DNA from: Panorpa germanica
Taxonomy: Eukaryota; Arthropoda; Insecta; Mecoptera; Panorpidae
Assembly: GCA_963678705.1 (NCBI GenBank)
Contig: OY783219.1
Location: forward strand, 12,648,001-12,712,000
Length of the DNA stretch: 64,000 nt
Direction: 5' to 3'
Part shown: one piece after another, positions 31,599 to 43,606 of the stretch
How the letters are laid out: each line of letters begins with the position of its first letter
Position numbering within the stretch: the first letter of the stretch is position 1
Notes under the pieces: generated by a model
What the model was told of the DNA's origin: nothing
Database searches by the model: none
Seen by the model: the letters and a program-made list of their open reading frames with translations, nothing else
Position numbers and translations under genes: made by a program

Positions 31599-32180
31599 TT
31601 AAGGAGATGCAAGACCTTTACGGAAATGATGAAAATATCGTGAAATTTAGAGGATCGATAAAAATAGTTAAAATACATGCGTTTCAAAATTTAAATGACC
31701 AAATATAGCCAATTTTCATATTCATCATAACTTTTAGCTCAGTTATATATATATATATATTTACTATAATATATTATAATTTTTAATAATGTAAAAATGG
31801 TAGGACGTTTTTCAAAAATTACGTGTATGTAAAAAAATATATTTTGAAACTATTAGAAAAGGGAAATTATCACATGGATACCTGATTACGAAAATAATTA
31901 AATAAAAGCAGTTACTTTCAGTGGGTTATGTAAAACGACAACGTTGCAAAGGGCAGATCGAGAGGAATATTAATAAAAGGACATCATAATCCAAGACATG
32001 AATAAAGTTAAGCTACTTTTACACTATCATACGTTTCTTTTAGCAGCATTACTGTTTAAAAATATTTATTTGAATTAAATTAATATGAATTTGACATTAA
32101 TTATATGTAATTTTATAATTATTAAAACTATTATATGCATAAAAAAATCATTTAACGGGCAAAAAGTAATTTAATTCTTA

Positions 32181-32607
32181 AAGGGCTTGTGTACTCATTT
32201 TTTAGGGGTCGATTTTTCAATTGTTGATTGAAATTGATGTTAATAAATGTATATTGACGTTTTTATTTTATTAAATATCTAAATGTTGATGAAGATATAG
32301 CAATTAAAAATTCGAATTGTAGTTTTAGCGCTACAGATGTCTGCCATATTGATGACGTAACATGTCTGTACTATTAAGGGTAGATCAGTTATTTTTTCTA
32401 CGGATAAGACTTCTGTGTTGAATATGTTGTATAAAAGAGATAGCAACTTAGCGGATGTGATGTCACATGTCTTAGAATGTTCTTTAACGTTGAATCTGTT
32501 AAATAATTAAAGGGACAAAGTATTTAATATTTCCTAACATATACGGACTTATTAAAAAATATATAGTACAGCTTTATAGAAATTAAGACATAGGACGTAA
32601 GCCTATT
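32181..32607 (+). repeat. AATGGGCTTG family, copy E (diverged, internally deleted)
   Basis: 427 bp, from agggcttgtgtactcatttt to aggacgtaagcctatt. It keeps tttagcgctacagatgtctg and gcggatgtgatgtcacatgt but has lost about 200 bp of the middle. It is more diverged than the other copies. Confidence 0.82.
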
Positions 32608-33442
32608 GATTTTACATTTACAATACATTTTCAAATGTACAGTCCTCCTATATTTCGTATTACCGAGAGATAAACTTGTTGCAATGGCGGTACATCCTGA
32701 ATCTCCTTAATGCATTGAAATTCATTATTCTATATTGCTACTTTAGACATTGTAGCTTATGAGTTTTTACCCTGTTGTTATTTTAACAATGTAGTGTAAC
32801 ACTTATAAGAATATTTTGTATTTAAAATAGAAAAACTGTTAATGTAAGCGTTCCCTAATCCGCATGGAACGCAGTCAACACACATTAGATTTATTGTATG
32901 AATTATGGAAGAGAAATAAAGCAAGAGTGAAGAGTTTTTGGTTCTTGGTAAATCTGAAGCATCGTAAGTACGCTCATTGTACTAGATAGCTTCCAAGTGC
33001 CAAAAAAATAATTGTCTAATTATTTTCAAGAGTGACATCAATGTATCTAACGCCCTGTATATCTGGGGTAATATATATCTTTCAAATCACCCCATGCTGC
33101 TCCAACAGACTCGAAAGCATCCTGTGGTACGGCACGCAATGTACGACGTGGATAAAATAACATTCTCGTAATATTATATCCGTTACCTGTTCAATGTACA
33201 GTGTTCTGTGTTCGCCACCTACCCGAATCTATTTGTTGTACAATACACCACATCGCAGGGTGCTATCATAAATATTACCAAGTCATACATATGTATATAT
33301 ACTATACTATACTGGTATACTAAAATATATGGAGATGTGTACATATTTTTTCATTTAGAAGTAGAGGGTGCTGACGGGAATACCCGGGAAATTTTTAATT
33401 TTTATTTCCTGCTTCTTTAGCCACTACTATGATTCCATAACT

Positions 33443-33477
33443 GACCCGGACCCGGGTCTGCCGGGTCCGGGTCGGGT
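33443..33477. repeat. GC-rich palindrome (CCGGACCCGGGTC)
   Basis: gacccggacccgggtctgcc and gggtccgggtcgggt form an inverted repeat in a region otherwise below about 30% GC. It is the most GC-rich short block in the window; its origin is unknown. Confidence 0.75.
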
Positions 33478-34295
33478 TACTAATTTAATAGCTAATTAGT
33501 AGCTAATTTTACCCTGCTATTTGAAATACGTTGGGAGTTCTTTAAGGAGAACCGTCAATACTAAAAGTTTATCTCTCGGTAATACGAAATGCAAAATACG
33601 AAGAACATGATGGACGAGCAAATGTTGCGACTGTACCGTTGAAAATGAAATTTTCAATTCCCCATTAAACTGCTTTTTGCTTGTTAAAATTTTTTTTTTT
33701 TATGCATTATATAGTTTAATAAATTAAAAATCACCTATAATCAATATTAAATTTATATTAATTCAATTTAAATTCAAATTAAATATTTTGAAAAAGGAAT
33801 AATAAATTTGGCAAGGCTGTAAATTTACGTGTGTTGACGCATGCGTGAATTGGTTTTTTGACAAATAAATTGTTATATTTTATATAATATTTATTCCGAT
33901 TTTGAATTTCCCGCTTAAATTGGCATTTGCAACGTTGCCAGCTTATAACCTACATTTACTGTTTCTTACTGGTTTTATTTAAATATTTTCGTATATAGGT
34001 ATTCTTTTGATAATTTTCTTTTTGCAATAGTTACAGAAAAGATTATTTTATATACACCTAGTTTTTGAAAGCCGTGTCACCATTTTTTTATAGTTAAAAG
34101 TTATATTATGTGGTGAAATTGAGCTAAAAATTATGATTTGTATAGGAAATGACTATTTTTAATCATGTATAAAAAGGAAACTGTGAACCCTAGGTCTCTA
34201 AAATTGTGAGAGAGCATGTATTTTAACTATTTGTATCGACCCTCCAAATTTCACGACGTTTTCATCATTTACGTTAACGTCCTGTACCTCCTTAA

Positions 34296-36160
34296 AATAA
34301 GCTATGTAATTCTTATGGAAAATTAATCCATTATTTTAAATGTAAATGATGCAACATATGACTGAATAACCTTAGAGGCTAAAAAACTAAATAATTACAT
34401 ATATTAATAATAGTGTAAGCAATTATATCAGTTTGAATTTTGGCGCCCTAAATATTTTCATTTCAAATAAATCAGTTACTAATCCGGAAATGTAAGATAA
34501 GAGTGCCATGAGTAGTCATGAAGTGAGGTTTTGCATTATGAAACAACTGTGTATGAATAAATATATATTAAAAAATATATGTATTAATTATCATCCTTTT
34601 AATTAAGAAATATAATCATCCCCAACTTGTAAAAATTGATATCTTTAAAAAAAAATTATGAATTTTTCGTTGTAAATTCGAATGGTCCTAATTCGAAAAA
34701 GGAGAGTAGTGTATGTTTAACTCACCACTCTTTAATGTTTTTTCTGCTTCCCAAAACGAAGGCATACGGTCGGTCGGTCCGTACCATTTGATGAATGGCG
34801 GTCATGATATAATATAAGTTTTGCCTTTTTGCTTGTTTGGGATTTATTTTATTTATTATTTTAATACACCCATAACATGAACAACCCTACGGGAGGGCCT
34901 CTACATGTATCTTTATAATATATTTCAGCCCTGCAAGGTGTAAGGTGTTTTGCTTATAGTATATACCGATATACAATTCAACCTTTTCTTAGTAATCAAC
35001 TTTTGTATATGATTCATCCAGGTAAAGACTCAAAGGTAGGGTTTCATAATGCGAACAATACAGACCGCAAACAATCTGCTTTTTTGTTCCCCTTTTTCCT
35101 AGAATTTACAATTTTCTTAACAAAATATAGTTTACAAATGTTTTCTTAACATATGCTGTGTAAATCTCACGTACAATTAGCAAATTTCTTTTCTTTTTTT
35201 TTTTCTGGTCAGGGTTTTAATTTTAATCACTTACGTTAGTAGTTCCGACAATGAGGTATAAAGATAGGCGTCCCAATAAGCACATGCTTCCATCAAAAAA
35301 GGGAAGGCGGCCTCGACACAAAAAATCCGCTTTTAGCGACACCACTGGATCTTCTGTGAATTATAATTTTTAGCGACTCTATTACCACATGTTATAACAA
35401 AATATTTTTTACTGTTACAATACCACTGACTACATTTTTATTGTACAGAGTGTTGAACTTTACATTTCATTTACGCCCATAGAGTCGCTGAGAATTTTAA
35501 TTCATAGAAAATCCAGTGGTGTAATTTTCCACCGAGTAATTTTAGTACAAATGTCGGCATTGCAACTAGGTTGCTTCGAAGAGCAACTCTTGCAAATGTA
35601 CGAGGTGAATATAAAATAACGAGGCTAATACTGTAAAACTTTTTATTCTCAATTTTCCATTGTTCAAAACAGTCCTGGAAGTCTTCTACTGTGACCTCGC
35701 TCATGACAAGTGTTGCTTTTTATGCACAGCTTCAATGGACTGAAATCTTGTTACTTACAGATTTGAACTTGAGGAACAGATAATAGTTAAACGGTGCCGA
35801 ATTAAGTGAATAAGAAAGGCATGTTTAACACTGGGAGGTTATACTTGGCTAGAAACGTCTTCACTCTTAAATTTTTTATGAAAAATTTGCCTAATTTGGC
35901 AATCAACAGACCGGATCAGATTATCTGCGTTTGACGTACAGAGACGTCACGGACGTGCGTCATGTTCAACGTCTTCCCGACCATCTTGGAAACGCTTAAA
36001 CCACATAAAAACCCGTTCATAGGTTTCAGCAGCGGTTTTTACAAGTTTCATATACATTTTTTTGTGTCAAATCGTTGCTCTATTAAAACACTTAATTTTC
36101 CGGCAAAATAAAAAAAATAGCTCTTACACAAGCGAGGGCAACTGCGGGAATAATATGTCT
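34296..36160. other. Unassigned DNA
   Basis: AT-rich. ggtcggtcggtccgt (34768-34782) echoes the motif at 29317. The minus-strand frame 35471-35704 (77 codons) shows no domain. No exon was recognised. Confidence 0.45.
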
Positions 36161-37459
36161 TATAACATATGGGCTGAAAAGTCCCGGGCCTAACAAAGAA
36201 AACACAGTTTTTTTGGTTCAAAATTAGCTTTATTCATCAACGTAATCTCCATCAAGAGCAACGCAATCATTCCAGCGCCGCTCTAACATTTCAATACCAC
36301 TTTTGTAGAACGATTTATCTTTTGCCTCAAAATAGGCCTCAGTTTCAGCGATAACCTCTTCATTCGTGCGAAATTTCTTACCGGCGAGTATTTTTTTCAG
36401 GTCTGCGAACAGGCGGTAGTCGCTGGGAGCCAAATCTGGCGAATACGGTGGATGTGGGAGCAATTCGAAGTTCAATTCATGTAGTTTTGCGATTGTTTTG
36501 ATTGACTTGTGACATGGTGCGTTGTCTTGATGAAACAAAAAAAATTTCTTTGCCATATGCGGTCGTTTCTTTGCAATTTCGGCCTTCAAACGCTCCAATA
36601 ACGCTATATAATATTCACTTAATGGTATTTCCTTTCTTAAGATAGTCGATGAATATTACACCACGCACATCCCAAAATACCGAGGCCATAACCTTTCCAG
36701 CCGATTGTTGTGCTTTCGGGCGCTTTGGACGAGGTTCACCAGTTGCTGTCCACTCAGATGACGATCGTTTTGATTCCGGAGTGAAGTGATGGATCCATGT
36801 TTCATCCATTGTCACATATCGACGCAAAAATTCCGGTTTGTTACGTTTAAACATGGTCAAATACTGCTCAGAATCATCTACACGTTCTCGTTTTTGGTCA
36901 ACAGTAAGCAAACGCGGCACCCACTTTGAACAGAGCTTTCTCATAGTCAAATGCTCATGCAATATAAAGCCAACACGTTCTTTTGATATCTTTACGATGT
37001 CAGCTAACACACGCAACTTCACTTTTCGATCATTCAAAACGATTTTGTGGATTTTTTTTATGTTTTCTGGTGTTACCGCCTCATTTGGACGTCCACTGCG
37101 TTCTGCATCATCGGTGTCTCTACGACCACGTTTGAAGTCAGCAAACCAACGTTTTATTGTTGTTTCTGATGGAGCGGAGTCCCCATAACACTTTTCAAGC
37201 CATTGCTTCGCTTGAACGGTATTTTTTCCCATCAAGAAGCAGTGTAAAATTAAAACACGAAATTATTTTGATCCATTGTTTTGAAAATAACAAAAGTAGC
37301 GTCACTCTTAGCACAATAACTCACAAACTACTGAATGGAATATCATGGAATTTTAACAGCTGTCTTTTGAAGGTTAGTATTAACTGAAAAAAAGGTGACT
37401 GCAATAAAACTAGCGCCATCTATGTGTTAGGCCCGGGACTTTTCAGCTCATGTGCTATA
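36161..37459 (-). mobile_element. Near-complete irritans-type mariner element
   Basis: Ends: 36171-36195 (GGCTGAAAAGTCCCGGGCCT from 36172) and the inverted aggcccgggacttttcagct (37429-37448). The TIRs extend to TA on each side, the expected mariner target. Total length is about 1.3 kb, the usual size. Both TIRs are nearly identical, so the insertion is fairly young. It encloses the transposase pseudogene on the minus strand. Confidence 0.93.
36230..37276 (-). pseudogene. mariner transposase with two frameshifts
   Basis: The frame starts with MDQNNF at 37276, shifts near 37260, continues as MGKNTVQAKQWLEKCYGDSA (HTH region), GRPNEAVTPENIKKIHK, ISKERVGFILHEHLTMRKL, WVPRLLTVDQKRERVDDSE, YVTMDETWIHHFTPESK (first catalytic Asp) and SAGKVMASVFWD. 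It shifts again near 36618 and resumes SEYYIALLERLK, LFHQDNAPCHKS (second Asp), ELLPHPPYSPDLAPSDYRLF (third Asp, the 34-residue spacing of DD34D) and ends ..CVALDGDYVDE. About 349 codons, matching full-length mariner transposase. It resembles the irritans subfamily most. All catalytic residues are present; two small frameshifts make it inactive as it stands. Confidence 0.93.
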
Positions 37460-37959
37460 TAATATGACCCGTTGCGGTCTCTGTCGATTCTTACCTTAAA
37501 CTACGGAAAGCATTTATTTGAAATATCTAGTTTAAAAGTTCTATTACGTCAGAAATGCTATTTTAAAAGCAGTATTGGAATTTTAAAATTAACATCTGCG
37601 GAATATTTTACTTTTCAAATATATTCTTAGAATTGCAGTTACCAAAGGTATAAAATTAGATAAATTTAAGAAATATTATTCTTTGGTTTCTTTCCTTAGC
37701 TACCATACTTCCGGTTTAAGTGTTTAAATATTATTTCCGGTTGTTTGTAAATCACTTTTATATTTCAAAAACTTCTTATATAGGGGTTAAGAATATAAAA
37801 GGATAATTCACAATATTTAAATAATAACATTTTTTTACAAAATATTTCCTCTTTTTTTTGTAAGTCCTTTTCAGTAAATTCTTTCGCTCTCTTAATCCGA
37901 CATTCTATGGTTTAGCATATTCTGTGTGGCAGCTATTATGGCAGCGATTGTGCCAGTTG

Positions 37960-38024
<65 letters not shown>

Positions 38025-38996
38025 TTATTTTTAAATATATTTTTTATCATTCAAATCAATACTTTATCAACACACAAAATTCAGATTTTCCATTGATTTG
38101 AAAAGTACAAAAGTAACGTCACCAAAACGACTGTAACTGTAACTGTAATGGTCGAAATTTTGACACTTATTTGTTTGAAGCTTGATACTATTTACAAATC
38201 TTATGAATTTTTTAATAGTGGTACCATCTATATGTTATTCTATCACTTGTTATGGATCTTGTTTTAACAAAGGTTATTTGAGTAGTCTTAGTTTCTTTCT
38301 TCGACAAAGAAATACAGATTGGTATGTTTTTATTATTTGTATTTTTTTTAATTCAGAATTAGAATTTAGTATATGAATTTGGAATATAAACTTAGATTTA
38401 TGAATTTAGATTATGTCTCTTCAGAGCATGAAAGTAGAATTTTTTTCATTTTAGAAATTAGAATAGGTCTAAGTTTAAAAAAAGAGAAAAATAATGAAGT
38501 AAGTACAAGTAGTATCTCCCTTTATTACTTCAGGTATCAACAAACTAGATATATGTGTCCTAAAATGAGACATAGCAAAGACTAGTAAGTAATTTATTTG
38601 AATACATAATACACTGCTTGTAACCTAAGTGACAAGATTGTCTTTTGATAGACTTAATTTGCCTGTTAGTACCGTCCTTAAATCGTTTCACTAAAAAGAA
38701 ACCAATAATTCAATACAGTGATTTTACGATCTCGTTTTATACTTTTCTACTCGTTCCGTCTTTAATAGAATGTGATGTATATATTTTTATTTGAAACTAA
38801 AATAAAATTGTGAACCTGCTTTATATTTTTTATATTAGTCATTCACACATCGGCCATAAAACAGAAAACGTTGGTAAACATTTTGAAATAACAGTTAGAG
38901 TACAGTTAACGGAAGGAAGCATTAATTTCTCAATTGAGTCAATTCTCTCTAATGAAATACCACATTTATCACTTAGTGGAACAGTAATATTAACCC
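37460..38996. other. Unassigned DNA with a long (TA)n and a possible coding remnant
   Basis: 37961-38019 is a microsatellite (listed separately). 38840-38995 reads about 50 codons, e.g. ENVGKHFEITVRVQLTEGSI, after an acceptor-like tttttatattag, but no family is recognised and no donor or continuation is convincing. Confidence 0.4.
37961..38019. repeat. (TA)n microsatellite, about 29 units
   Basis: An uninterrupted run of TA for about 59 bases. Confidence 0.97.
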
Positions 38997-39149
38997 TACG
39001 TCCACACATGCGTGTTCGGGTACGAATGTTCAATATTCATGGTACAAAAACATCGTTCGTGTTCACAGAGCAAAGATTCAGGTATTCGTACACGAACATT
39101 AACATTAAAGTGTACGAATCTGACAATCAAACACGCATTTATGGACGTA
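38997..39149. mobile_element. 153-bp TIR element
   Basis: The left end TACGTCCACACATGCGTGTT pairs with the inverted aacacgcatttatggacgta at the right. An inner pair, gtacgaatgtt / acattaaagtgtac, extends the arms. It is non-coding; the ends recall PIF/Harbinger-like MITEs (inference). Confidence 0.82.
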
Positions 39150-39469
39150 GTACAACATAGTGTCGCTGAGTTGTAGACAGTGTTATAGGGGCCTTCGATA
39201 GTTTGGGAGACCGTGATCTTAGCCAAGCCTCCAGTATGACGAATTTGTGACAATGGAATGTGGTATTTATTGGTCCAGAAGACAACATGCGTCATTCTAT
39301 TTTAACATCACAGCAATAAGTTATTAAGTTAATTATTAAATATTTGATTTAATTGATTTTATGGTAGAAAATACTTCTGTTGTGTTTATAAAGTAGCATT
39401 ATTTTGTGTACATATTTTCCTTGAAAAAAGGTATTAGGTCTTATTTATGTTATGTTATCTTATCTTATT

Positions 39470-40100
39470 TATAATGTCCCAGGTGTATATTTATGATCTT
39501 ATGATCTTATTTATATGGCAGCGCGAAAACGGCTCCGTCAATGTTTTTGAAAATTTGTCCTCCCCGGATTTTTCACCGAATTTCCTGGAAACCCGTAATT
39601 TTGGAAAATCTGAAAAAAAGTGAGCCCTTTTTTGCTGTAATTCTTTTAATTCGTAAAAGATATAAAGTTGAAATTTTGCATGTGTATGCTGACATTTCTT
39701 AAAAATTAGAAATTCAAAAATTGAAAAGGGGGTGGTTGAAGAAATTTGGGGGCCGGTAGGGAACTTTGGAGAAAGTTCATAATCTGGATTCTAGAATAAT
39801 TAAGAAAATTCAAAATTTCAAAATTTTATTCGGGGGCACGGGGGCAGTATTTGCCGAGAGTAAAAATTGTGATAGAAAGAAGAAATTTTGTATATATTTC
39901 TAACCTTGGGAACTTATTTACGAATCGAAAAAAAAAACCCAAATTTTGAAAAAATGTTTGTCAAATAACGCATAAATTGAAAATATTTATTATTTCGAGT
40001 TTATTATTTCAATTTAAAAATAAAGTTAAATATGAAATGTAATTACGAATTATTTTATTGGATTCAAATCATACACGCCAAAAAGACGTCGCTTGCGTAT
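39470..40100. repeat. Dispersed repeat, longer copy of 18521-18790
   Basis: Shares aaaacggctccgtcaatgtt-like, ggaaacccgtaattttggaa and taattacgaattattttatt blocks with the 18.5-kb copy. It carries about 350 extra bases that are G/A-rich (39720-39860) and have no open frame. Confidence 0.68.
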
Positions 40101-40651
40101 CTCACATTAATTGTGATATAATAATAATGTGTTTTGTAGATTTGTTTATTATTTGGTTGGTATATTTGTTTAATTTTTGATTTGAATTTATTTAAGTGTC
40201 ACTTAATAAGCAGCGCAGCTTTGCCATTTGTGGTGCCAAACTGGTTCTCATGAAGGTTCATTCATTTTGAACTGCTTTGAACCCTTCTTTATATGACCAC
40301 GTGTATTTAGTATAATGCTATTTTCATAGGTATGCTTATAAATAGTATGCTAAATTTAAGCAAATGTAAACTTATTATGGATATGCTATTTTTGAGCATG
40401 CTATTTTATAAGCATGTGTGTTTCGTACCTTGGTGGTGGTAAAACACACGCTATTAGGTATCAAAAACCGAAAAAATCGTACCGTTTAGCGGTACGTCCT
40501 ATTTAGTGGCTGGTTTGTTTTTAGAATACTATTGAATCGAAAGCCGGTTGATTTTTTTTGATCGATTGAGTTGTGTATAAACAATGCACACAATAGACAT
40601 AAATATATATTTGAACTATCTCACTCGACATGCGATAACGAACTAGGTTTG
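40101..40651. other. Unassigned DNA
   Basis: AT-rich DNA with short repeats of tatgcta/agcatgct (40317-40412). No gene or family recognised. Confidence 0.45.
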
Positions 40652-41136
40652 TAAAATCTCATTCCCACTCACTGTTTGGATATTTAATTTACTGTTTTTA
40701 TCTAATATTTCAATCTAGATTTCAGGTTTTCAGAATAGTCATTCCTTGTTACATTCGTGTTTTAATTTGACTTTACTTAATTTAGTTTGGTGCGCATGCG
40801 TCGTTAGTAATATAAATTTTGACTGTTCGACAGTTGGACACATTTGAATGTGTAATAATTAAGATAGTAGATAATAGAAATTGTTTCTACTTCTTTATTT
40901 TTGACAAACTGACATTGAACTTTTTTTAAAAATAAATCCTACTTCATTTTCACAGATTGTCATATTTTGGAGGTTATAATATAATACAGTTTTTTTTAAT
41001 TTAGTATTTTTAATTTAGAAACAATAATTTAAATAAGCAAAGAACACGTAAATTAAATATGGTGCAGGGTTATACAATTTAAATTATATACAAAATTAAA
41101 AATAAAATAAAAACAGTGAGTGAGAATGATATTTAA
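40652..41136. repeat. CATTCCCACTCACTG family, full copy
   Basis: Left end cattcccactcactgtttgg (40660-), right end acagtgagtgagaatgatat (inverted). The interior carries gcgcatgcgtcgttagtaat and atattttggaggttataata. It stops 4 bp before copy F of the AATGGGCTTG family. Confidence 0.85.
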
Positions 41137-41140
41137 GAGT

Positions 41141-41784
41141 AATGAGCTTGTGTCCTCATTTTTTAGAGGTCGATTTTTCAATTGTTGATTGAAATTGATG
41201 TTAATAAATGTGTATTGGCGTGTCTATTTTATTAAATATCTAAATATTGACGGAGATACAGCAATTAATAGTTTGAATTGTAGTTTTAGCGCTAAAAATG
41301 GTCGGCCATGTGAAAGCCATGTGAAATGCATTTTAACGTCAGTTATTTGTTGAGTAGGTCAGTGCTGTGGTAATGTTCTGTAGCTGTTGGTAGTCAAATA
41401 ATCAAGTCAAATCAAAGAATAATAAGTTTTTATTTTATTTAACCCTGCTAAGGCAGACATAATATTGAAATTTGATTGTTCCTTGAAATAGCTGTAAATA
41501 ATATTTGATATTTTTATATATAAATATATATAGCAGAGATTTATGATCTGTAAGGTTGGTAACCTTACACAAGGATTGTGATGTCACATGTACTTGGAAT
41601 GTGTACAACGTTGAATCCCTTTAATAATTAAAGAGGCAAAATGACTTTTTTAATTGTTAATATCTCTTAACATATCAGGAATTATTGAACTAATTAATAA
41701 TTGAACATTTGAGTTTATAGTACCCCACTTTATCAATATATAGTACACTTTTATAGAAATTAAGACATAGAACACAATCCCATT
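41141..41784 (+). repeat. AATGGGCTTG family, copy F
   Basis: 644 bp with both ends (AATGAGCTTGTGTCCTCATT; the right end has acacaatcccatt). Full core blocks are present. It sits 4 bp after the preceding element, a tandem arrangement of two unrelated insertions. Confidence 0.9.
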
Positions 41785-43062
41785 GGATATTAGTAAAATA
41801 AGTTTATATTCCTTATAAAATGCTATCTTAGATCCAAACCATTAGATGTCCATCTATATTGCTATGGCACAACTATTAATGTTTGTATTATACTAAGTAA
41901 ATGATTAGATATAATGGCTTGCTACTTTTAACACTATTTAAAAAGGATATGTATTCCTACTTTAATATCGGTTTTCAGTATCTTATTTTATTGCAGTATT
42001 CTATTGTACATTAAAAATACTCTATAAGAATGTACCTAATGTTACTAAATGATCGTTATTCATTTCTAGTATGTTGTCATACTACCGTAGTAGTTCTTCG
42101 AATAATATTAATCAGCTGATTCTCGGATGCGGATCAATGAAACCGATTCATTTACCTTGTAAAATGAGCAACCGGTATTTTTCTTATAACAGTAGGTTTA
42201 CTCAAGTGTGACGCATACGCAACGCATATTTCGCACAAACGTTCCATAAATTCTTTTTATTGTTGGTGCTGCACTACACTACAATGTTGCTGAGTTCTCA
42301 GATGTTTATCTTTTTAGTTATGTATATTTTTTTCATACATTGTTTATAATATATTCACCTTGGCGTATCGCCGCATATCTCTTACACGTACAAGTGTATA
42401 CAGATATTAATTAGAATATGACTTAACAACCATTTACGTCAGGTATATTGTATTTCTACTCCTCACACTGTAGAACAGTGCTTGCCAATTAGCGGCTTGC
42501 TTGCTCTAAATGTTACTAAAATTAATTTAACGATAATAATATTCCATTCAAATTTTCAATGAAAAATTTCAAACCATTACATCAAGCTATTCTATTGATT
42601 TTTTTTTGTTTTATGGCGTACACTCACTTAAAGATTTTATTTTGTTACTTTTTGAGTATTGAATATTATAAGTATAATACTAATAATGTTTACTGTGTCT
42701 TAATAATGTTTACTGTGCACTGTAAAAAAAAATGATCGAAAAAAATGCTTTAGCAAAAGCAAAAGTCACCATTTTTTTACAGAGCATTTTAAAAAATCGT
42801 CTAATTGACTGAGAATAGAAAAATATTTTTACAAAAATCGCTGTAACTTGTAAAATCTTATAGCTACATTAAAACAATGTACTAGAAATGTTTGTAAGAC
42901 GCCTCCTGACGTAGATTTAGGCCTATAGTTTACAGTGGTATAGCAGGGTTCTTGAGTTATGAACAAAAATCCAAAAAGAAACCACAAGAAATTTTTATAA
43001 CTTCTACAGTTTTTGTCACATAAAGCTAAAATAGTTCTAAAACGAAGTATTTAAGCAAAATA
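41785..43062. other. Unassigned DNA
   Basis: AT-rich, with scattered GC-richer patches (42110-42230). No open frame of note and no match to other repeats found here. Confidence 0.5.
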
Positions 43063-43606
43063 AATGGGCTTGTGTTCTATGTCTTAATTTCTATAAAAGT
43101 GTACTATATATTAATAAAGTGGGTTACTAGAACCTCAAATGTTCTATTATTTTTTAATAACTCCTTATATGTTAAGAGATATTAACAATTAAAAAAGTCA
43201 GTTAGTCTCTTTAATTATTAAAGGTATTCAACATTGTACACATTCAAATATGATTTACAGCTATTTCAAGGAACAATCAAATTTCAATATTATGTCTGCC
43301 TTAGCAGGGTTAAATAAAATAAAAACTTATTATTCTTTGATTTGACTTGATTATTTGACTACCAACAGCTACAGAACATTACCACAGCACTGACCTACTC
43401 AACAAATAACTGACGTTAAAATGCATTTCACGCCATACCAGTATGGCCGACCATGTCTAGCGCTGAAACTACAATTCAAACTTTTAATTGCTATATCTCC
43501 GTCAATATTTAGATATTTAATAAAATAGACACACCAATTTCATTAACATCAATTTCAATCAACAATTGAAAAATCGACCACTAAAAAATGAGGACACAAG
43601 CCCATT
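43063..43606 (-). repeat. AATGGGCTTG family, copy G (inverted, internal deletion)
   Basis: Right end first (AATGGGCTTGTGTTCTATGT), left end last (aggacacaagcccatt). About 95 bp are missing between acattcaaa and tatgatttacagc, a clean internal deletion. 544 bp. Confidence 0.9.

Larger units (their letters stand above)
31599..34295. mobile_element. Candidate ~2.7-kb TTAA-flanked TIR element (piggyBac-type, non-coding)
   Basis: TTAA|GGAGATGCAAGACCTTTACG at 31599 pairs with the inverted cgttaacgtcctgtacctcc|TTAA ending at 34295. The inverted match extends about 90 bp inward (gatgaaaatatcgtgaaatt; gaggatcgataaaaatagtt). Both sides carry TTAA, the piggyBac target. The interior has no transposase and contains another element (32181-32607). 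A solo right end of the same type lies at 54328-54440. The two ends could instead be independent fragments. Confidence 0.65.

Noticed and set aside
36838-37188. 116-codon plus-strand frame inside the mariner
   Set aside because: Antisense to the mariner transposase, whose minus-strand reading matches the family throughout.
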